64,000 nucleotides of DNA from Janibacter cremeus (lineage in GTDB: Bacteria > Actinomycetota > Actinomycetes > Actinomycetales > Dermatophilaceae): positions 248,001-312,000 of the forward strand of contig NZ_CP115184.1 of assembly GCF_029395675.1 (NCBI RefSeq), given 5' to 3'. Shown here piece after piece: positions 25,468 through 34,355 of the stretch (the stretch's first letter is position 1; each line of letters opens with the position of its first letter). The translations under genes and the position numbers were made by a program. Under the pieces are notes generated by a model that ran no database searches, was not told where the DNA came from, and saw nothing but the letters and a program-made list of their open reading frames with translations.

Positions 25468-26481
25468 ATGACCCCGGCCCGCCTGCAGGACGTCTCCGAG
25501 GAGGAGCTGCTGCGCCGCCTCTTCCCGCTCTTCGGTGGGACCTCCGGGTCCGCGGAGGTGCTCGTCGGTCCCGGGGACGATGCCGCGGTGGTCGCCGCGC
25601 CGTCCGGATCGGTGGTGCTGACCACCGACTCCATGGTCCGCGGACGCGACTGGCACGACGACTGGTCCTCGCCGATGGACGTCGGACACAAGGTCGTCGC
25701 CCAGAACATCGCCGACATCGCCGCCATGGGTGCGGTGCCGACCGGGCTGCTCGTGGCCCTCGCCGCCGACCCGGCCACGGAGGTCGAGTGGGCGATCGCC
25801 CTCGCCGAGGGCATCGCCCGGGCCGCCCGTGAGGCCGGCGCCCCCGTGATCGGGGGAGACCTGTCCTCCGCGGGCGAAGGGAGCATCGTCGTGGGCATCA
25901 CCGCCGTCGGTGATCTCCGGGGAGGTCGCGTGGTGGGCCGTGACGGTGCCGGCGCAGGGGACGTCGTCGCGGTCCGCGGGAGCCTGGGACGCTCGGGTGG
26001 GGGACTGCAGCTGCTCCTGGCCGGTCGCGGCCGCACGCACCGCGACGCGCCCCTCGGCGACGTCGACGACCCGCTGGCGCGGGCGGTCGAGGTGCTGTGC
26101 CGGGTCCACCGCCGCACCGAGGACGTCCCGTGGCGCGCGGGACCCGAGGCCTCCGCCGCCGGCGCGACCGCGATGATCGACCTCTCCGACGGCCTCGTCC
26201 GCGACCTGGGGCGGGTCGCGCGGGCCAGCGGGGTGCGCATCGAGCTCGACGAACGTGCTCTGGCCGCCTTCGCCACGGGGCCACTCACCCTGGCCCTCGG
26301 CGCCGAGGAGGCGATGCGTCAGGTGCTCTCCGGAGGGGAGGAGCACTCGCTCGCCGCGACCTTCCCGCACGAGGTCCCCGACGGCTGGGAGGTCGTCGGG
26401 GTGTGCGCGGAGGGCGCTGGCGAGGTCGTCGTGGACGGCGAGGTTCCCCCGGTCAGCGGCTGGGACCACTTCTCCGGGTGA
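25468..26481 (+). CDS. thiL: thiamine-monophosphate kinase
   Basis: A 337-residue ATP-dependent kinase converting thiamine phosphate to the diphosphate. It shows the AIR-synthase-like motifs VGPGDDAAVV near residue 33, TTDSMVRGRDWH, NIADIAAMGAVPTGLLVAL and GGDLSSAGEGSIVVGITAVG. ATG at 25468 follows GAGGAGAG. TACCGT at 25424 is a possible -10 element. It ends in a bidirectional terminator shared with rpmB. Confidence 0.93.
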   Translation: MTPARLQDVSEEELLRRLFPLFGGTSGSAEVLVGPGDDAAVVAAPSGSVVLTTDSMVRGRDWHDDWSSPMDVGHKVVAQNIADIAAMGAVPTGLLVALAADPATEVEWAIALAEGIARAAREAGAPVIGGDLSSAGEGSIVVGITAVGDLRGGRVVGRDGAGAGDVVAVRGSLGRSGGGLQLLLAGRGRTHRDAPLGDVDDPLARAVEVLCRVHRRTEDVPWRAGPEASAAGATAMIDLSDGLVRDLGRVARASGVRIELDERALAAFATGPLTLALGAEEAMRQVLSGGEEHSLAATFPHEVPDGWEVVGVCAEGAGEVVVDGEVPPVSGWDHFSG

Positions 26482-26512
26482 GCACGAAGGGGGTGGCTCA
26501 CCCCCTTCGTGC
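26482..26512. terminator. 14-bp palindrome after thiL built from the repeated 9-mer
   Basis: GCACGAAGGGGGTG (26482-26495) pairs perfectly with 26499-26512 around a 3-nt loop, starting one base after the thiL stop. Each arm contains CGAAGGGGG. It is a convincing terminator for thiL and may also act on the rpmB side. Confidence 0.8.
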
Positions 26513-26525
26513 GGGTGCAGGCACG

Positions 26526-26555
26526 AAAAAGCCGCCGCCCCGGACGGGCGGCGGC
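26526..26555 (-). terminator. rho-independent terminator of rpmB
   Basis: GCCGCCGCCC (26531-26540) and GGGCGGCGGC (26546-26555) form a 10-bp stem with a 5-nt loop. Read on the minus strand it is followed by five T residues (26530-26526), a classical intrinsic terminator. Confidence 0.88.
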
Positions 26556-26573
26556 GTCTTCGTCGTCAGCAGG

Positions 26574-26768
26574 TCAGCGCTGGACCTTGCCGGCCTTGAG
26601 GCACGAAGTGCAGACATTGAGACGCTTCGGGGTCGCACCGGCGTCGCCCACCTTGGCCCGAACCCGCTGGATGTTCGGGTTCCAGCGACGCTTGGTGCGG
26701 CGGTGCGAGTGCGAGATGGAGTGTCCGAAGGACGGTCCCTTGCCGCAGACGTCGCAGTTGGCAGCCAC
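26574..26768 (-). CDS. rpmB: 50S ribosomal protein bL28, zinc-binding form
   Basis: A 64-residue ribosomal protein starting [19 protein letters not shown]. It has two CxxC pairs (CDVC near residue 5 and CTSC near residue 53), the zinc-binding C+ form. Actinobacteria often carry a second, zinc-free L28 elsewhere that is induced when zinc is scarce. A GGAGAT-type ribosome site precedes the ATG on the minus strand. Single gene with its own terminator, divergent from the fakA-like gene. Confidence 0.96.
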   Translation of the reverse strand: MAANCDVCGKGPSFGHSISHSHRRTKRRWNPNIQRVRAKVGDAGATPKRLNVCTSCLKAGKVQR

Positions 26769-26978
26769 GGGTATCTCCTGTGTTCGTCAGTAACGTGAGT
26801 GATGCGCTCCGGCGCTCCACCACGAAGGGGGAGATGGTGCCGGGCAACCGGTACAGCGTAGCGGAGCGCGGCCCCCGGGGCCAAAACGGCCCGGCTGCGG
26901 TCCGCTGCAACGGCGCGGGAGCGCGACGAGCGGGGCGTCGTCCACCGTGCTGTCGCCCCCCTCGGATACCGTGACGAC

Positions 26979-28640
26979 GTGCTGGAGGTCATGGACGCCG
27001 AGTCGGTGCGGCGATGGGTCGTCGTGACCCGGGCTGCGCTCGCCGCGCGCCGCGCCGAGATCGACGCGCTCAACGTCTACCCGGTTCCCGACGGGGACAC
27101 CGGGACCAACATGTACCTCACCCTCGACCAGGCACTGCACGCCACCCGCACGGAGCAGGAGCGACTCGGGGAGGAGGGCCCGCCGCGCCTCGACGTCGAG
27201 GTCGCCGCGATGTCCCGGGCGGCCCTGATGTCCGCCCGGGGCAACTCCGGGGTGATCCTCAGCCAGCTCGTGCGCGGGGTGAGCGACGTCGTCGCGGGCG
27301 AGCACCTGACCGTCGTGGACACCCCGGCCGTGGCCCGGTCCATCGCCCAGGGCGCCCGTCGGGCGCGCGAGAGCGTCGTGCGTCCGCAGGAGGGCACGAT
27401 CCTCACCGTCGCCGACGCGACGGCAGCGGCTGCCGAGCAGGTCGCCCGCGAGGGCGGGAGCCTGGGCGAGCTGACGGTCGCCGCCGTCACCGCCGCCCGC
27501 GAGGCGCTGGCCCGCACGCCCGAGCAGCTGCAGGTCCTCGCCGACGCCGGGGTCGTCGACGCCGGCGGTGCGGGGTACCTGCTCTTCATCGAGGCACTCG
27601 ACCGGGTCGTGCACGACAAGGGACCGGCGCGGCACTTCGCCGTCGACGACTTCATCCTCAACACCACGCTGGAGCGGCGTGCCGACTGGTCGCACGACGG
27701 TGGCGACCGGGCGCCCGCGGCCGGGTACGACCACGACGGTCACGACGGGCCCGCGTACGAGGTGATGTACCTGCTGCGCGAGGTCCCGGAGGACGGTGTC
27801 GTCGCCCTGCGCCGGGAGCTCGACGGGCTCGGGGACTGCGTCGTCGTCTCCAGCGCCGAGGACCTCACGCACGTGCACGTGCACACCGACGACATCGGTG
27901 GCGCCCTCCAGGTCGGGCTGGCCCACGGCGCTCCCGACCGTGTGGTCGTCACCCCCCTGGAGACGACGGCCGGCACGCCGCAGCTCGGGGTCTCGCTCGT
28001 GGCCTGCGCGGCCGGGCCCGGGATCGCCGAGGTGATCACGCAGGCCGGGGCGGTCGCCGTGTCCTCCGGGCCGGGGCACCGGGCATCCGCGGGGGAGCTC
28101 CTGGCAGCCGTGCGCGAGGGCGGCACCGAGGAGGTCATCCTCCTGCCCAACGACCGGGACACGCGGATGGCGGCCGACGTCGCCGCCCGGGCCGCCGCGC
28201 AGGAGGGCCGGACCGTCCACGTCATCGGCTCGACCACCGCGGTCCAGGGGCTGGCCGCCCTCGCGGTCTTCGACCCGGGGCTGACCGTCACGCAGAACGT
28301 CCTGGCGATGACCCACACGGCTGCCGCGACCCGCCACGGGGGCGTGACGGTCGCGGTGAAGTCCGGTCTGACCAGCGGTGGTGCGTGCGAGATCGGCGAC
28401 GTCCTCGGTGTCGTCGCCGGTGACATCACGATCGTCGGGACCGACATGGACGAGGTCGCCCGCGAGGTCCTGGACACCATCACCGGCACCGGGGCGGAGC
28501 TGGTCACGGTCCTCGTCGGCGAGGACGCCCCGGAGGGGCTCGTCGAGCGCCTCACCGCGCGGGTGGAGTCCCAGCGCGTGGAGGTCGAGGTCATCGACGG
28601 GGGCCAGCCGCACTACCCGCTGCTCTTCGGGGTGGAGTAG
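26979..28640 (+). CDS. DAK2-domain protein, FakA/YloV family
   Basis: A 553-residue protein. The N-terminal DAK2 (dihydroxyacetone-kinase L-type, nucleotide-binding) domain has NVYPVPDGDTGTNMYLTL and MSARGNSGVILSQL. Middle and C-terminal FakA domains follow (VVVSSAEDLTHVHVHTDD, then ILLPNDRDTRMAA). In Firmicutes FakA phosphorylates FakB-bound fatty acids; no fakB is visible here, so the substrate is inferred. GTG at 26979 lies 8 bases after GATACC and is probably leaderless. ATG at 26991 is an alternative but its GGAGG is too close. It overlaps recG by one base, an arrangement common in actinobacteria. Confidence 0.82.
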   Translation: MLEVMDAESVRRWVVVTRAALAARRAEIDALNVYPVPDGDTGTNMYLTLDQALHATRTEQERLGEEGPPRLDVEVAAMSRAALMSARGNSGVILSQLVRGVSDVVAGEHLTVVDTPAVARSIAQGARRARESVVRPQEGTILTVADATAAAAEQVAREGGSLGELTVAAVTAAREALARTPEQLQVLADAGVVDAGGAGYLLFIEALDRVVHDKGPARHFAVDDFILNTTLERRADWSHDGGDRAPAAGYDHDGHDGPAYEVMYLLREVPEDGVVALRRELDGLGDCVVVSSAEDLTHVHVHTDDIGGALQVGLAHGAPDRVVVTPLETTAGTPQLGVSLVACAAGPGIAEVITQAGAVAVSSGPGHRASAGELLAAVREGGTEEVILLPNDRDTRMAADVAARAAAQEGRTVHVIGSTTAVQGLAALAVFDPGLTVTQNVLAMTHTAAATRHGGVTVAVKSGLTSGGACEIGDVLGVVAGDITIVGTDMDEVAREVLDTITGTGAELVTVLVGEDAPEGLVERLTARVESQRVEVEVIDGGQPHYPLLFGVE

Positions 28641-30865
28641 TGGCGGGGGAGGACACCCGGCTCAAGGGCCTCATCGGGGGACAGGCCGCGGGCAAGCTGG
28701 CCAAGCACCGGGGCATCGAGACCGTCGGCCAGCTCCTCGACTTCTGGCCCCGCCGCTACCGCACCGCCGAGGCCGACCTCGGCCAGCCGCGCATCGGCGA
28801 CTTCCTCGTCGCGGTCGCCCGCGTCGAGTCGGCGCAGACCCGCTCGATGAAGTCCCGCCGCGGGCGCATGCTCGAGGCCACGATCACCGACGGGCGCTCC
28901 CGGATGCGGGTGACCTTCTTCGATGCCCGTGGCCACGAGCGCAAGCTCGTCGCCGGGCAGGAGTTCCTCTTCGCCGGCTCGGTCACCGAGTACCGCGGCG
29001 TCCGGCAGCTGGCCCACCCCGGCTACGCCACGCTCGAGGAGGCCGCCGCCCTGGGCGAGCTCGGCGACGTCGACCACCGGGGCCTCATCCCGATCTACCG
29101 GCACGTCCCCGGGGTGCACCCGTGGACGATCACCCGCTGCGTCCGCCTCGTCCTGGGCCAGCTCGACGAGGTCACCGATGCGATCCCCGAGCCGGTCCGC
29201 AGCCGCCGCGACCTGCTCGACCGGGCCGCCGCCCTTCGCGCCGTGCACGCACCGCGGACCCACGACGACGTCGACGCCGGCCGCCGCCGACTGCGCTACG
29301 AGGAGGCCCTCGTCCTGCAGTGCCTGCTCGGGCAGCGACGCGTCGCCGCCTCCCGGGTCGCGACCGAGGGCCGGCAGCAGCGGGAGGGTGGCCTGCTCAG
29401 TGCCTTCGACGAGCGCCTGCCCTTCGAGCTGACCGAGGGCCAGCGGCGGGTCAGCGGCGAGATCCTCGACGAGCTGGCTCGTCCGACACCGATGCACCGA
29501 CTGCTGCAGGGCGAGGTCGGCTCCGGCAAGACGGTGGTCGCGCTGCGCGCGATGCTCGCCGCCGTCGATGCCGGCGGCCAGGCCGTCCTCCTCGCGCCGA
29601 CCGAGGTCCTCGCCGCCCAGCACGAGGCCTCCATCCGCCGGATGCTCGGCGACCTGGCCGAAGGGGGGATGCTCGGTGGCGACGAGCACGCCACCCGCGT
29701 CGCACTGCTCACCGGGTCGATGTCGACCGCCCGGCGCCGCGAGGCGCTGCTCGAGATCGCCTCCGGTGACGCCGGCATCGTCGTCGGCACCCACGCCCTG
29801 CTCGAGGACAGGGTCAGCTTCCGTGACCTGGCCCTCGTCGTCGTCGACGAGCAGCACCGCTTCGGCGTCGAGCAGCGGGACGCCCTGCGGGCCAAGGGCA
29901 CCACCCCGCCGCACCTGCTCGTGATGACCGCGACGCCGATCCCGCGGACCGTCGCGATGACCGTCTTCGGTGACATGGAGACGTCGACCCTGCGCGAGCT
30001 GCCCCGGGGCCGCGCACCGATCACCACGCACCTCGTGCCCACCGGGAGACCGGACTGGGTCGACCGCACCTGGCAGCGGGTCGCCGAGGAGGTCGCTGCC
30101 GGCCGCCAGGCGTACGTCGTCTGCCCACGCATCGGTGACGACGACGGCGAGGGGGATCTCGAGGAGGGCCTCGACCTCGTCGCCGAGGAGGGCGTCGTCG
30201 ACGACGAGCAGGACGACGGGGAGCGGGTCGAGGACGGCGGGGCGCACGAGCGCCCCCTCGCCGGCGTCGTCGGGACCATCGACGTCCTGCGCGAGCACCC
30301 GGCGCTGCAGGGGCTGCGGATCGAGATGCTGCACGGCCGGATGACCCCGGAGGACAAGGACGCCGTCATGGCGCGCTACACCGCCGGGGAGATCGACGTG
30401 CTCGTCTCCACCACGGTCATCGAGGTCGGTGTCGACGTCCCCAACGCCTCGACGATGGTCATCCTCGACGCCGACCGCTTCGGTGTCTCCCAGCTGCACC
30501 AGCTGCGCGGCCGCGTCGGCCGCGGCGGCGATCCCGGCATCTGCCTGCTCATGACCGCCACCGAGACGGAGTCGGCGCTCGAGCGCCTCGAGGCCGTCGC
30601 GGGGACCACCGACGGCTTCGAGCTGGCGCGCCTCGACCTGACCCAGCGTCGTGAGGGTGACGTCCTCGGCTCGGCGCAGCACGGGGCCCGCACGCACCTG
30701 CAGCACCTGTCCGTGCTGCGCGACGAGGACCTCATCGAGGCCGCACGCGAGGACGCCGGGGAGCTGCTCACCGAGGACCCGGACCTGGGTGCCCACCCGG
30801 CGCTGCGCGACCGGATCGCCGACTGGCTCGACGCGGAGCGGGCGGCCTACCTCGAGAAGGGGTGA
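28640..30865 (+). CDS. recG: ATP-dependent DNA helicase RecG
   Basis: A 741-residue helicase that remodels stalled forks and Holliday junctions. It has an N-terminal wedge OB domain (GDFLVAVARVESAQTR, about residues 45-160). A superfamily 2 helicase core follows with Walker A GEVGSGKT near residue 291, DEQH near 404, TATPIPRT, and motif VI QLRGRVGRGG. Between motifs, about residues 500-540 form a very acidic stretch (EEGVVDDEQDDGERVED) absent from E. coli RecG. GTG at 28640 shares its G with the TAG stop of the upstream gene. Confidence 0.94.
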   Translation: MAGEDTRLKGLIGGQAAGKLAKHRGIETVGQLLDFWPRRYRTAEADLGQPRIGDFLVAVARVESAQTRSMKSRRGRMLEATITDGRSRMRVTFFDARGHERKLVAGQEFLFAGSVTEYRGVRQLAHPGYATLEEAAALGELGDVDHRGLIPIYRHVPGVHPWTITRCVRLVLGQLDEVTDAIPEPVRSRRDLLDRAAALRAVHAPRTHDDVDAGRRRLRYEEALVLQCLLGQRRVAASRVATEGRQQREGGLLSAFDERLPFELTEGQRRVSGEILDELARPTPMHRLLQGEVGSGKTVVALRAMLAAVDAGGQAVLLAPTEVLAAQHEASIRRMLGDLAEGGMLGGDEHATRVALLTGSMSTARRREALLEIASGDAGIVVGTHALLEDRVSFRDLALVVVDEQHRFGVEQRDALRAKGTTPPHLLVMTATPIPRTVAMTVFGDMETSTLRELPRGRAPITTHLVPTGRPDWVDRTWQRVAEEVAAGRQAYVVCPRIGDDDGEGDLEEGLDLVAEEGVVDDEQDDGERVEDGGAHERPLAGVVGTIDVLREHPALQGLRIEMLHGRMTPEDKDAVMARYTAGEIDVLVSTTVIEVGVDVPNASTMVILDADRFGVSQLHQLRGRVGRGGDPGICLLMTATETESALERLEAVAGTTDGFELARLDLTQRREGDVLGSAQHGARTHLQHLSVLRDEDLIEAAREDAGELLTEDPDLGAHPALRDRIADWLDAERAAYLEKG

Positions 30866-30920
30866 GACCCCCTTCGTCCCGGTTGCGCCCCCTGCGTACG
30901 GATGCCGCATGATGGATCGC

Positions 30921-31496
30921 GTGACTCGGATCATCAGCGGCGAGGCCGGCGGACGGCGACTGCGCACCCCCGGTGGGGACCGCACGCGGCCCACCAGCGA
31001 CCGCGTGCGCGAAGCGCTCTTCTCCGCGCTGGAGGCACGCGACGCCATCGACGGCGCCCACGTGATGGACCTCTACGCCGGTTCCGGCGCGCTCGGGCTC
31101 GAGGCGGCCAGCCGCGGTGCCGCCAGCGTGCTGCTCGTCGAGTCCGACCGCGGCGCCTCGGCCACGATCCGCGCCAACATCTCCGACCTCGGCGTCGCCG
31201 GCGCCCGGCTGCAGTCGGGCACCGTGGAGCGGGCCCTGGACCGTCCCGCCTCGCTGCGCTACGACATCGTCCTCGCCGACCCGCCCTACGACGTCACCGA
31301 GGAGTCCCTCGCGGCGGTCCTCGAGATGCTGCTGGCCCACCAGTGGCTCGCGCAGGAGCCGATCATCGTCGTCGAGCGCTCCTCGCGCTCGCCCGAGCCG
31401 ACATGGCCCGACGGGATCATCTCGCAGGGGTCGAAGTCCTACGGCGAGACCGTCCTGTGGTTCGCCACCCAGGTAGAGCCCGACTACCAGATTTGA
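30921..31496 (+). CDS. rsmD: 16S rRNA (guanine966-N2)-methyltransferase
   Basis: A 191-residue SAM-dependent methyltransferase with RIISGEAGGRRLRTP at the N-terminus, SAM motif MDLYAGSGALGLEA, and the catalytic DPPY at about residues 120-123. GTG at 30921 gives the N-terminus usual for the family (VTRIISG). CATGAT 7 bases before it could make a leaderless start. ATGs at 30909 and 30912 are alternatives. Located between recG and coaD as in many bacteria. Confidence 0.92.
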   Translation: MTRIISGEAGGRRLRTPGGDRTRPTSDRVREALFSALEARDAIDGAHVMDLYAGSGALGLEAASRGAASVLLVESDRGASATIRANISDLGVAGARLQSGTVERALDRPASLRYDIVLADPPYDVTEESLAAVLEMLLAHQWLAQEPIIVVERSSRSPEPTWPDGIISQGSKSYGETVLWFATQVEPDYQI

Positions 31497-31523
31497 GCGC
31501 TGCGGACAGGGTAGAAAAGCCCC

Positions 31524-32081
31524 ATGAGCACCTACACGATCCCGCAACCCACGTCCGGTGACATCACCGACCTCATCGCCGATGATCACCGCCTCCTCGA
31601 GGACCTGATGCGCGACATGCGCGACAGCGAGGCCGACCGTGAGGCAGCGCGCGCCGCGTTCTCCGACCTGCTCGTCGCGCACAGCGAGGCGGAGGAGCAC
31701 GAGGTCTACCCCCACCTGAAGTCGAAGAAGGTCATCGACGGCGAGGAGCAGGAGCACGGCGACAAGGAGCACGCCGCGACCAACGAGGCGCTGCTGTCGT
31801 TGCTGCGGGTCGAGGACAGCCGGTCGCAGGAGTTCGAGGAGGCCCTCGAGGAGGTCGCCGAGGTCCTCAACCACCACATCGGGGAGGAGGAGCTGAGCAT
31901 CCTCAACCCGGCCAAGGAGGACGCCTCGCAGGAGCTGCGCGAGTCGCTGGCCGAGGCGTGGACGAGCAAGCGCAACTCGCTGCTGGACTCCGGCTGCGGG
32001 ACGCGGGAGTCGGTGGAGAAGATCGTCAAGAAGGCCTACGACGACGGACTCCTGCCCAACGACGAGCAGCCGGAGGGCTGA
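31524..32081 (+). CDS. hemerythrin HHE domain protein
   Basis: A 185-residue soluble, very acidic helical protein. HHE-type metal ligands are visible in LIADDHRLLEDLMRDM, LVAHSEAEEHEVYPHL, HGDKEHAATNEALL and LNHHIGEEELSILNP. These domains bind a di-iron centre and are linked to oxygen, nitric oxide or iron sensing and storage. The role here is unknown. The ATG at 31524 follows TAGAAA by 6 bases, consistent with a near-leaderless mRNA. The C-terminal 40 residues are charged and probably extended. Confidence 0.85.
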   Translation: MSTYTIPQPTSGDITDLIADDHRLLEDLMRDMRDSEADREAARAAFSDLLVAHSEAEEHEVYPHLKSKKVIDGEEQEHGDKEHAATNEALLSLLRVEDSRSQEFEEALEEVAEVLNHHIGEEELSILNPAKEDASQELRESLAEAWTSKRNSLLDSGCGTRESVEKIVKKAYDDGLLPNDEQPEG

Positions 32082-32128
32082 CGGGGTCGGACCGGGCGCG
32101 GGAGCCGGTCTCTGGCACGATCGCTGGC

Positions 32129-32623
32129 ATGACCTCCACGACCCGTCGCGCCGTCTGCCCCGGCTCCTACGACCCCGTGACCGTCGGTCACATCGACGTC
32201 TTCCGCCGCGCCTCGGCGCTCTTCGACGAGGTCGTGGTCGCGATCCTGCACAACCCGGCGAAGCAGGGGGCCTTCACCGTCGACGAGCGGGCGGCCTTCA
32301 TCCACCACCAGGTCGACGACCTGGGCAACGTGCGGGTCGAGGCCTTCGCCAACCGGCTGATCGTCGACGTCTGTGCCGAGCTCGAGGCCGGGGTGCTGCT
32401 GAAGGGCCTGCGCGGGGAGACCGACTTCTCCTACGAGTGGCCGATGGCGCTGATGAACCGTCACCTCACCGGCGTCGAGACGCTCTTCCTGCCCGGCGAC
32501 CCGCGCCACGAGCACGTCTCCTCCTCGCTGGTCAAGGAGGTCGCGCGCTTCGGCGGCGACGTCACCGGCCTCGTCACCGACGAGGTGCGCGACGCCCTCC
32601 GGGAGCGCCTGCCGCGGCCCTGA
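32129..32623 (+). CDS. coaD: phosphopantetheine adenylyltransferase
   Basis: A 164-residue nucleotidyltransferase of coenzyme A synthesis. It contains PGSYDPVTVGHIDVFRRA with the HxGH-type ATP site (TVGH), KGLRGETDFSYEWPMALMNR, and C-terminal SSSLVKEVARFGG. ATG at 32129 lies 7 bases after CACGAT, so it is probably leaderless. The usual neighbour rsmD is two genes upstream, separated by the hemerythrin gene. Confidence 0.95.
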   Translation: MTSTTRRAVCPGSYDPVTVGHIDVFRRASALFDEVVVAILHNPAKQGAFTVDERAAFIHHQVDDLGNVRVEAFANRLIVDVCAELEAGVLLKGLRGETDFSYEWPMALMNRHLTGVETLFLPGDPRHEHVSSSLVKEVARFGGDVTGLVTDEVRDALRERLPRP

Positions 32624-32632
32624 GCCCGTCCC

Positions 32633-32676
32633 GTGGTGGCTGAGGTGCGACGGAGGAGCCTCGAAGCCCCGCGAGT
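32633..32676. repeat. REP-like palindromic intergenic repeat, copy 3
   Basis: GTGGTGGCTGAGGTGCGACG followed by GAGGAGCCTCGAAGCCCC. GGCT/AGCC and GAGG/CCTC make the interrupted palindrome, and the layout T-GAGGTGYGA ... CCTC-GAA matches the site at 13114. It lies in the 139-bp gap between coaD and yceD. A copy of CGAAGGGGG follows at 32683 and a TACTCT -10-like element for yceD at 32701. Confidence 0.55.
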
Positions 32677-32762
32677 TTGGGGCGAAGGGGGTCACCCCGG
32701 TACTCTGGGACGTCGGTCTGCGTCGTCCAAGTCGCGGGCCGATTCTGACGGAGACTGGAGTC

Positions 32763-33359
32763 ATGGAACGCAACGCCCTCACCTCGCCCCTGGTGCTCGA
32801 CACCAAGGATGTCGGTCGTCGACCGGGTGCGATGCACGAAGTGGACCTCGAGGTCGGCGCGCCGGCCGACTTCGGCACGGACGTCCTTGCCGTTCCGCAG
32901 GACCAGCCCATGGACCTGCAGGTACGCATGGAGTCGGTGCACGAGGGCGTGCTGGTGACCGGGACGGTCTCCGCCACTGCCAGCGGTGCCTGCGTGCGGT
33001 GCCTGGACGAGATCGACCACCCGGTCGATGCCTCGTTCCAGGAGCTGTTCGTCTGGCCCGACCGGGCGAAGCACCACCGCGAGGTGGATGCCGAGTCCGA
33101 CCAGGATGAGGAGCACCTCATCGAGGACGAGATGATCGACCTCGAGCCGGTGCTCCGGGACGCAGTGCTTCCGAGCCTGCCGTTCCAGCCGGTGTGCCGG
33201 GACGACTGCCCGGGTCTGTGCTCCGAGTGCGGGGCACGGCTCGAGGACGACCCGGAGCACCATCACGAGCAGATCGACCCCCGGTGGGCGGCACTCGAGG
33301 CGCTGGCGCCTCTGGCCTCCGACACGGGGCCTACGGACAACGAAGAGAAGAGGAACTGA
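32763..33359 (+). CDS. YceD/DUF177 family protein
   Basis: A 198-residue protein found almost always upstream of rpmF. It has the family cysteine pattern ([15 protein letters not shown], then [18 protein letters not shown]), likely zinc-binding. The family is linked to 23S rRNA processing and L32 accumulation in plants and E. coli; no enzymatic activity is established. ATG at 32763 follows a GGAG site. The stop codon is one base from the rpmF start, so the genes are tightly coupled. Confidence 0.88.
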   Translation: MERNALTSPLVLDTKDVGRRPGAMHEVDLEVGAPADFGTDVLAVPQDQPMDLQVRMESVHEGVLVTGTVSATASGACVRCLDEIDHPVDASFQELFVWPDRAKHHREVDAESDQDEEHLIEDEMIDLEPVLRDAVLPSLPFQPVCRDDCPGLCSECGARLEDDPEHHHEQIDPRWAALEALAPLASDTGPTDNEEKRN

Positions 33360-33360
33360 C

Positions 33361-33555
33361 GTGGCCGTCCCGAAGCGGAAGATGTCGCGCTCGAACACCC
33401 GTAGCCGCCGTGCGAACTGGAAGGCGACGCCGGTTGCGCTGTCGACCTGCCCCCAGTGCAAGTCCCCGGCGCCGGCCCACCAGGCCTGCCCGAGCTGCGG
33501 CACCTACAAGGGTCGCTACTACGCGACCGCGGACCGTACCGAGCACCAGGCCTGA
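33361..33555 (+). CDS. rpmF: 50S ribosomal protein bL32, zinc-binding form
   Basis: A 64-residue ribosomal protein starting [20 protein letters not shown]. It has a zinc ribbon made of CPQC (near residue 31) and CPSC (near residue 44). GTG at 33361 is one base after the yceD stop. It is the second gene of the yceD-rpmF-rnc-mutM cluster. Confidence 0.97.
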   Translation: MAVPKRKMSRSNTRSRRANWKATPVALSTCPQCKSPAPAHQACPSCGTYKGRYYATADRTEHQA

Positions 33556-33568
33556 GCGTCCTGTCGCA

Positions 33569-34354
33569 GTGGGCGACAGGAACTCACGACCGCAGCAGCG
33601 GCCCGTCGAGGAGCTCTCCCGATACCTCACAGAGGTCACCGGGGAGCCCGTCGACGAGCCGCTGCTCACGCGTGCGCTGACGCACCGTTCGTACTCCTAC
33701 GAGCACGGTGGGCTGCCCCACAACGAGCGCCTGGAGTTCCTCGGCGACTCGGTGCTGGGGCTCGTGGTCACCGACCACCTGCACACCACGCACACCGACG
33801 TCACCGAGGGTGACCTGGCCAAGCTGCGCGCCGCGGTCGTCAACATGCGGGCCCTGGCCACCGTGGCGCGCGCCATCGACCTGGGCTCCTTCATCCACCT
33901 CGGCCGGGGCGAGATCAGCACCGGTGGGCGGGACAAGAACTCCATCCTCGCCGACACCGTCGAGGCGGTGATCGGGGCCGTCTACCTCTCGACGCCCCAG
34001 CCGCGGGGGCTCGACGCCGCCGCCAAGCTCGTCCACGAGCTGCTCGACTCCGTGATGACCTCGTCGGCGAAGCTCGGCGCCGGTCTGGACTGGAAGACCT
34101 CCCTGCAGGAGGTCGCGGCCGGCCAGGGACGCGGTGCGCCGAGCTACCGCACCAGCGACGAGGGCCCGGACCACGACAAGACCTTCACCGCCGAGGCGGT
34201 CATCGACGAGGAGGTCTTCGGCACCGGTGTCGGTGGGACGAAGAAGGACGCCGAGCAGCAGGCCGCGGAGCGCGCCTACGCGACGCTGACCGCTCAGACC
34301 GTCCGGGGGGCGGAGCCCCTCGAGTCGCCGGCGACGGACGCCGCCACCGGCTGA
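33569..34354 (+). CDS. rnc: ribonuclease III
   Basis: A 261-residue double-strand-specific endoribonuclease for rRNA and mRNA processing. The catalytic signature [16 protein letters not shown] lies at about residues 53-68. The second acidic site is in [19 protein letters not shown], and a C-terminal dsRNA-binding domain begins at [14 protein letters not shown]. The assigned GTG at 33569 has no obvious ribosome site and is 13 bp after the rpmF stop, so reinitiation is likely. mutM starts one base after the stop. Confidence 0.94.
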   Translation: MGDRNSRPQQRPVEELSRYLTEVTGEPVDEPLLTRALTHRSYSYEHGGLPHNERLEFLGDSVLGLVVTDHLHTTHTDVTEGDLAKLRAAVVNMRALATVARAIDLGSFIHLGRGEISTGGRDKNSILADTVEAVIGAVYLSTPQPRGLDAAAKLVHELLDSVMTSSAKLGAGLDWKTSLQEVAAGQGRGAPSYRTSDEGPDHDKTFTAEAVIDEEVFGTGVGGTKKDAEQQAAERAYATLTAQTVRGAEPLESPATDAATG

Positions 34355-34355
34355 C

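Noticed and set aside
24945..26288. A fusion of the DUF3515 lipoprotein with a long N-terminal extension opposite thiL.
   Set aside because: The extension is antisense to thiL. The lipoprotein signal and lipobox start at 25412, giving a normal-length exported protein.
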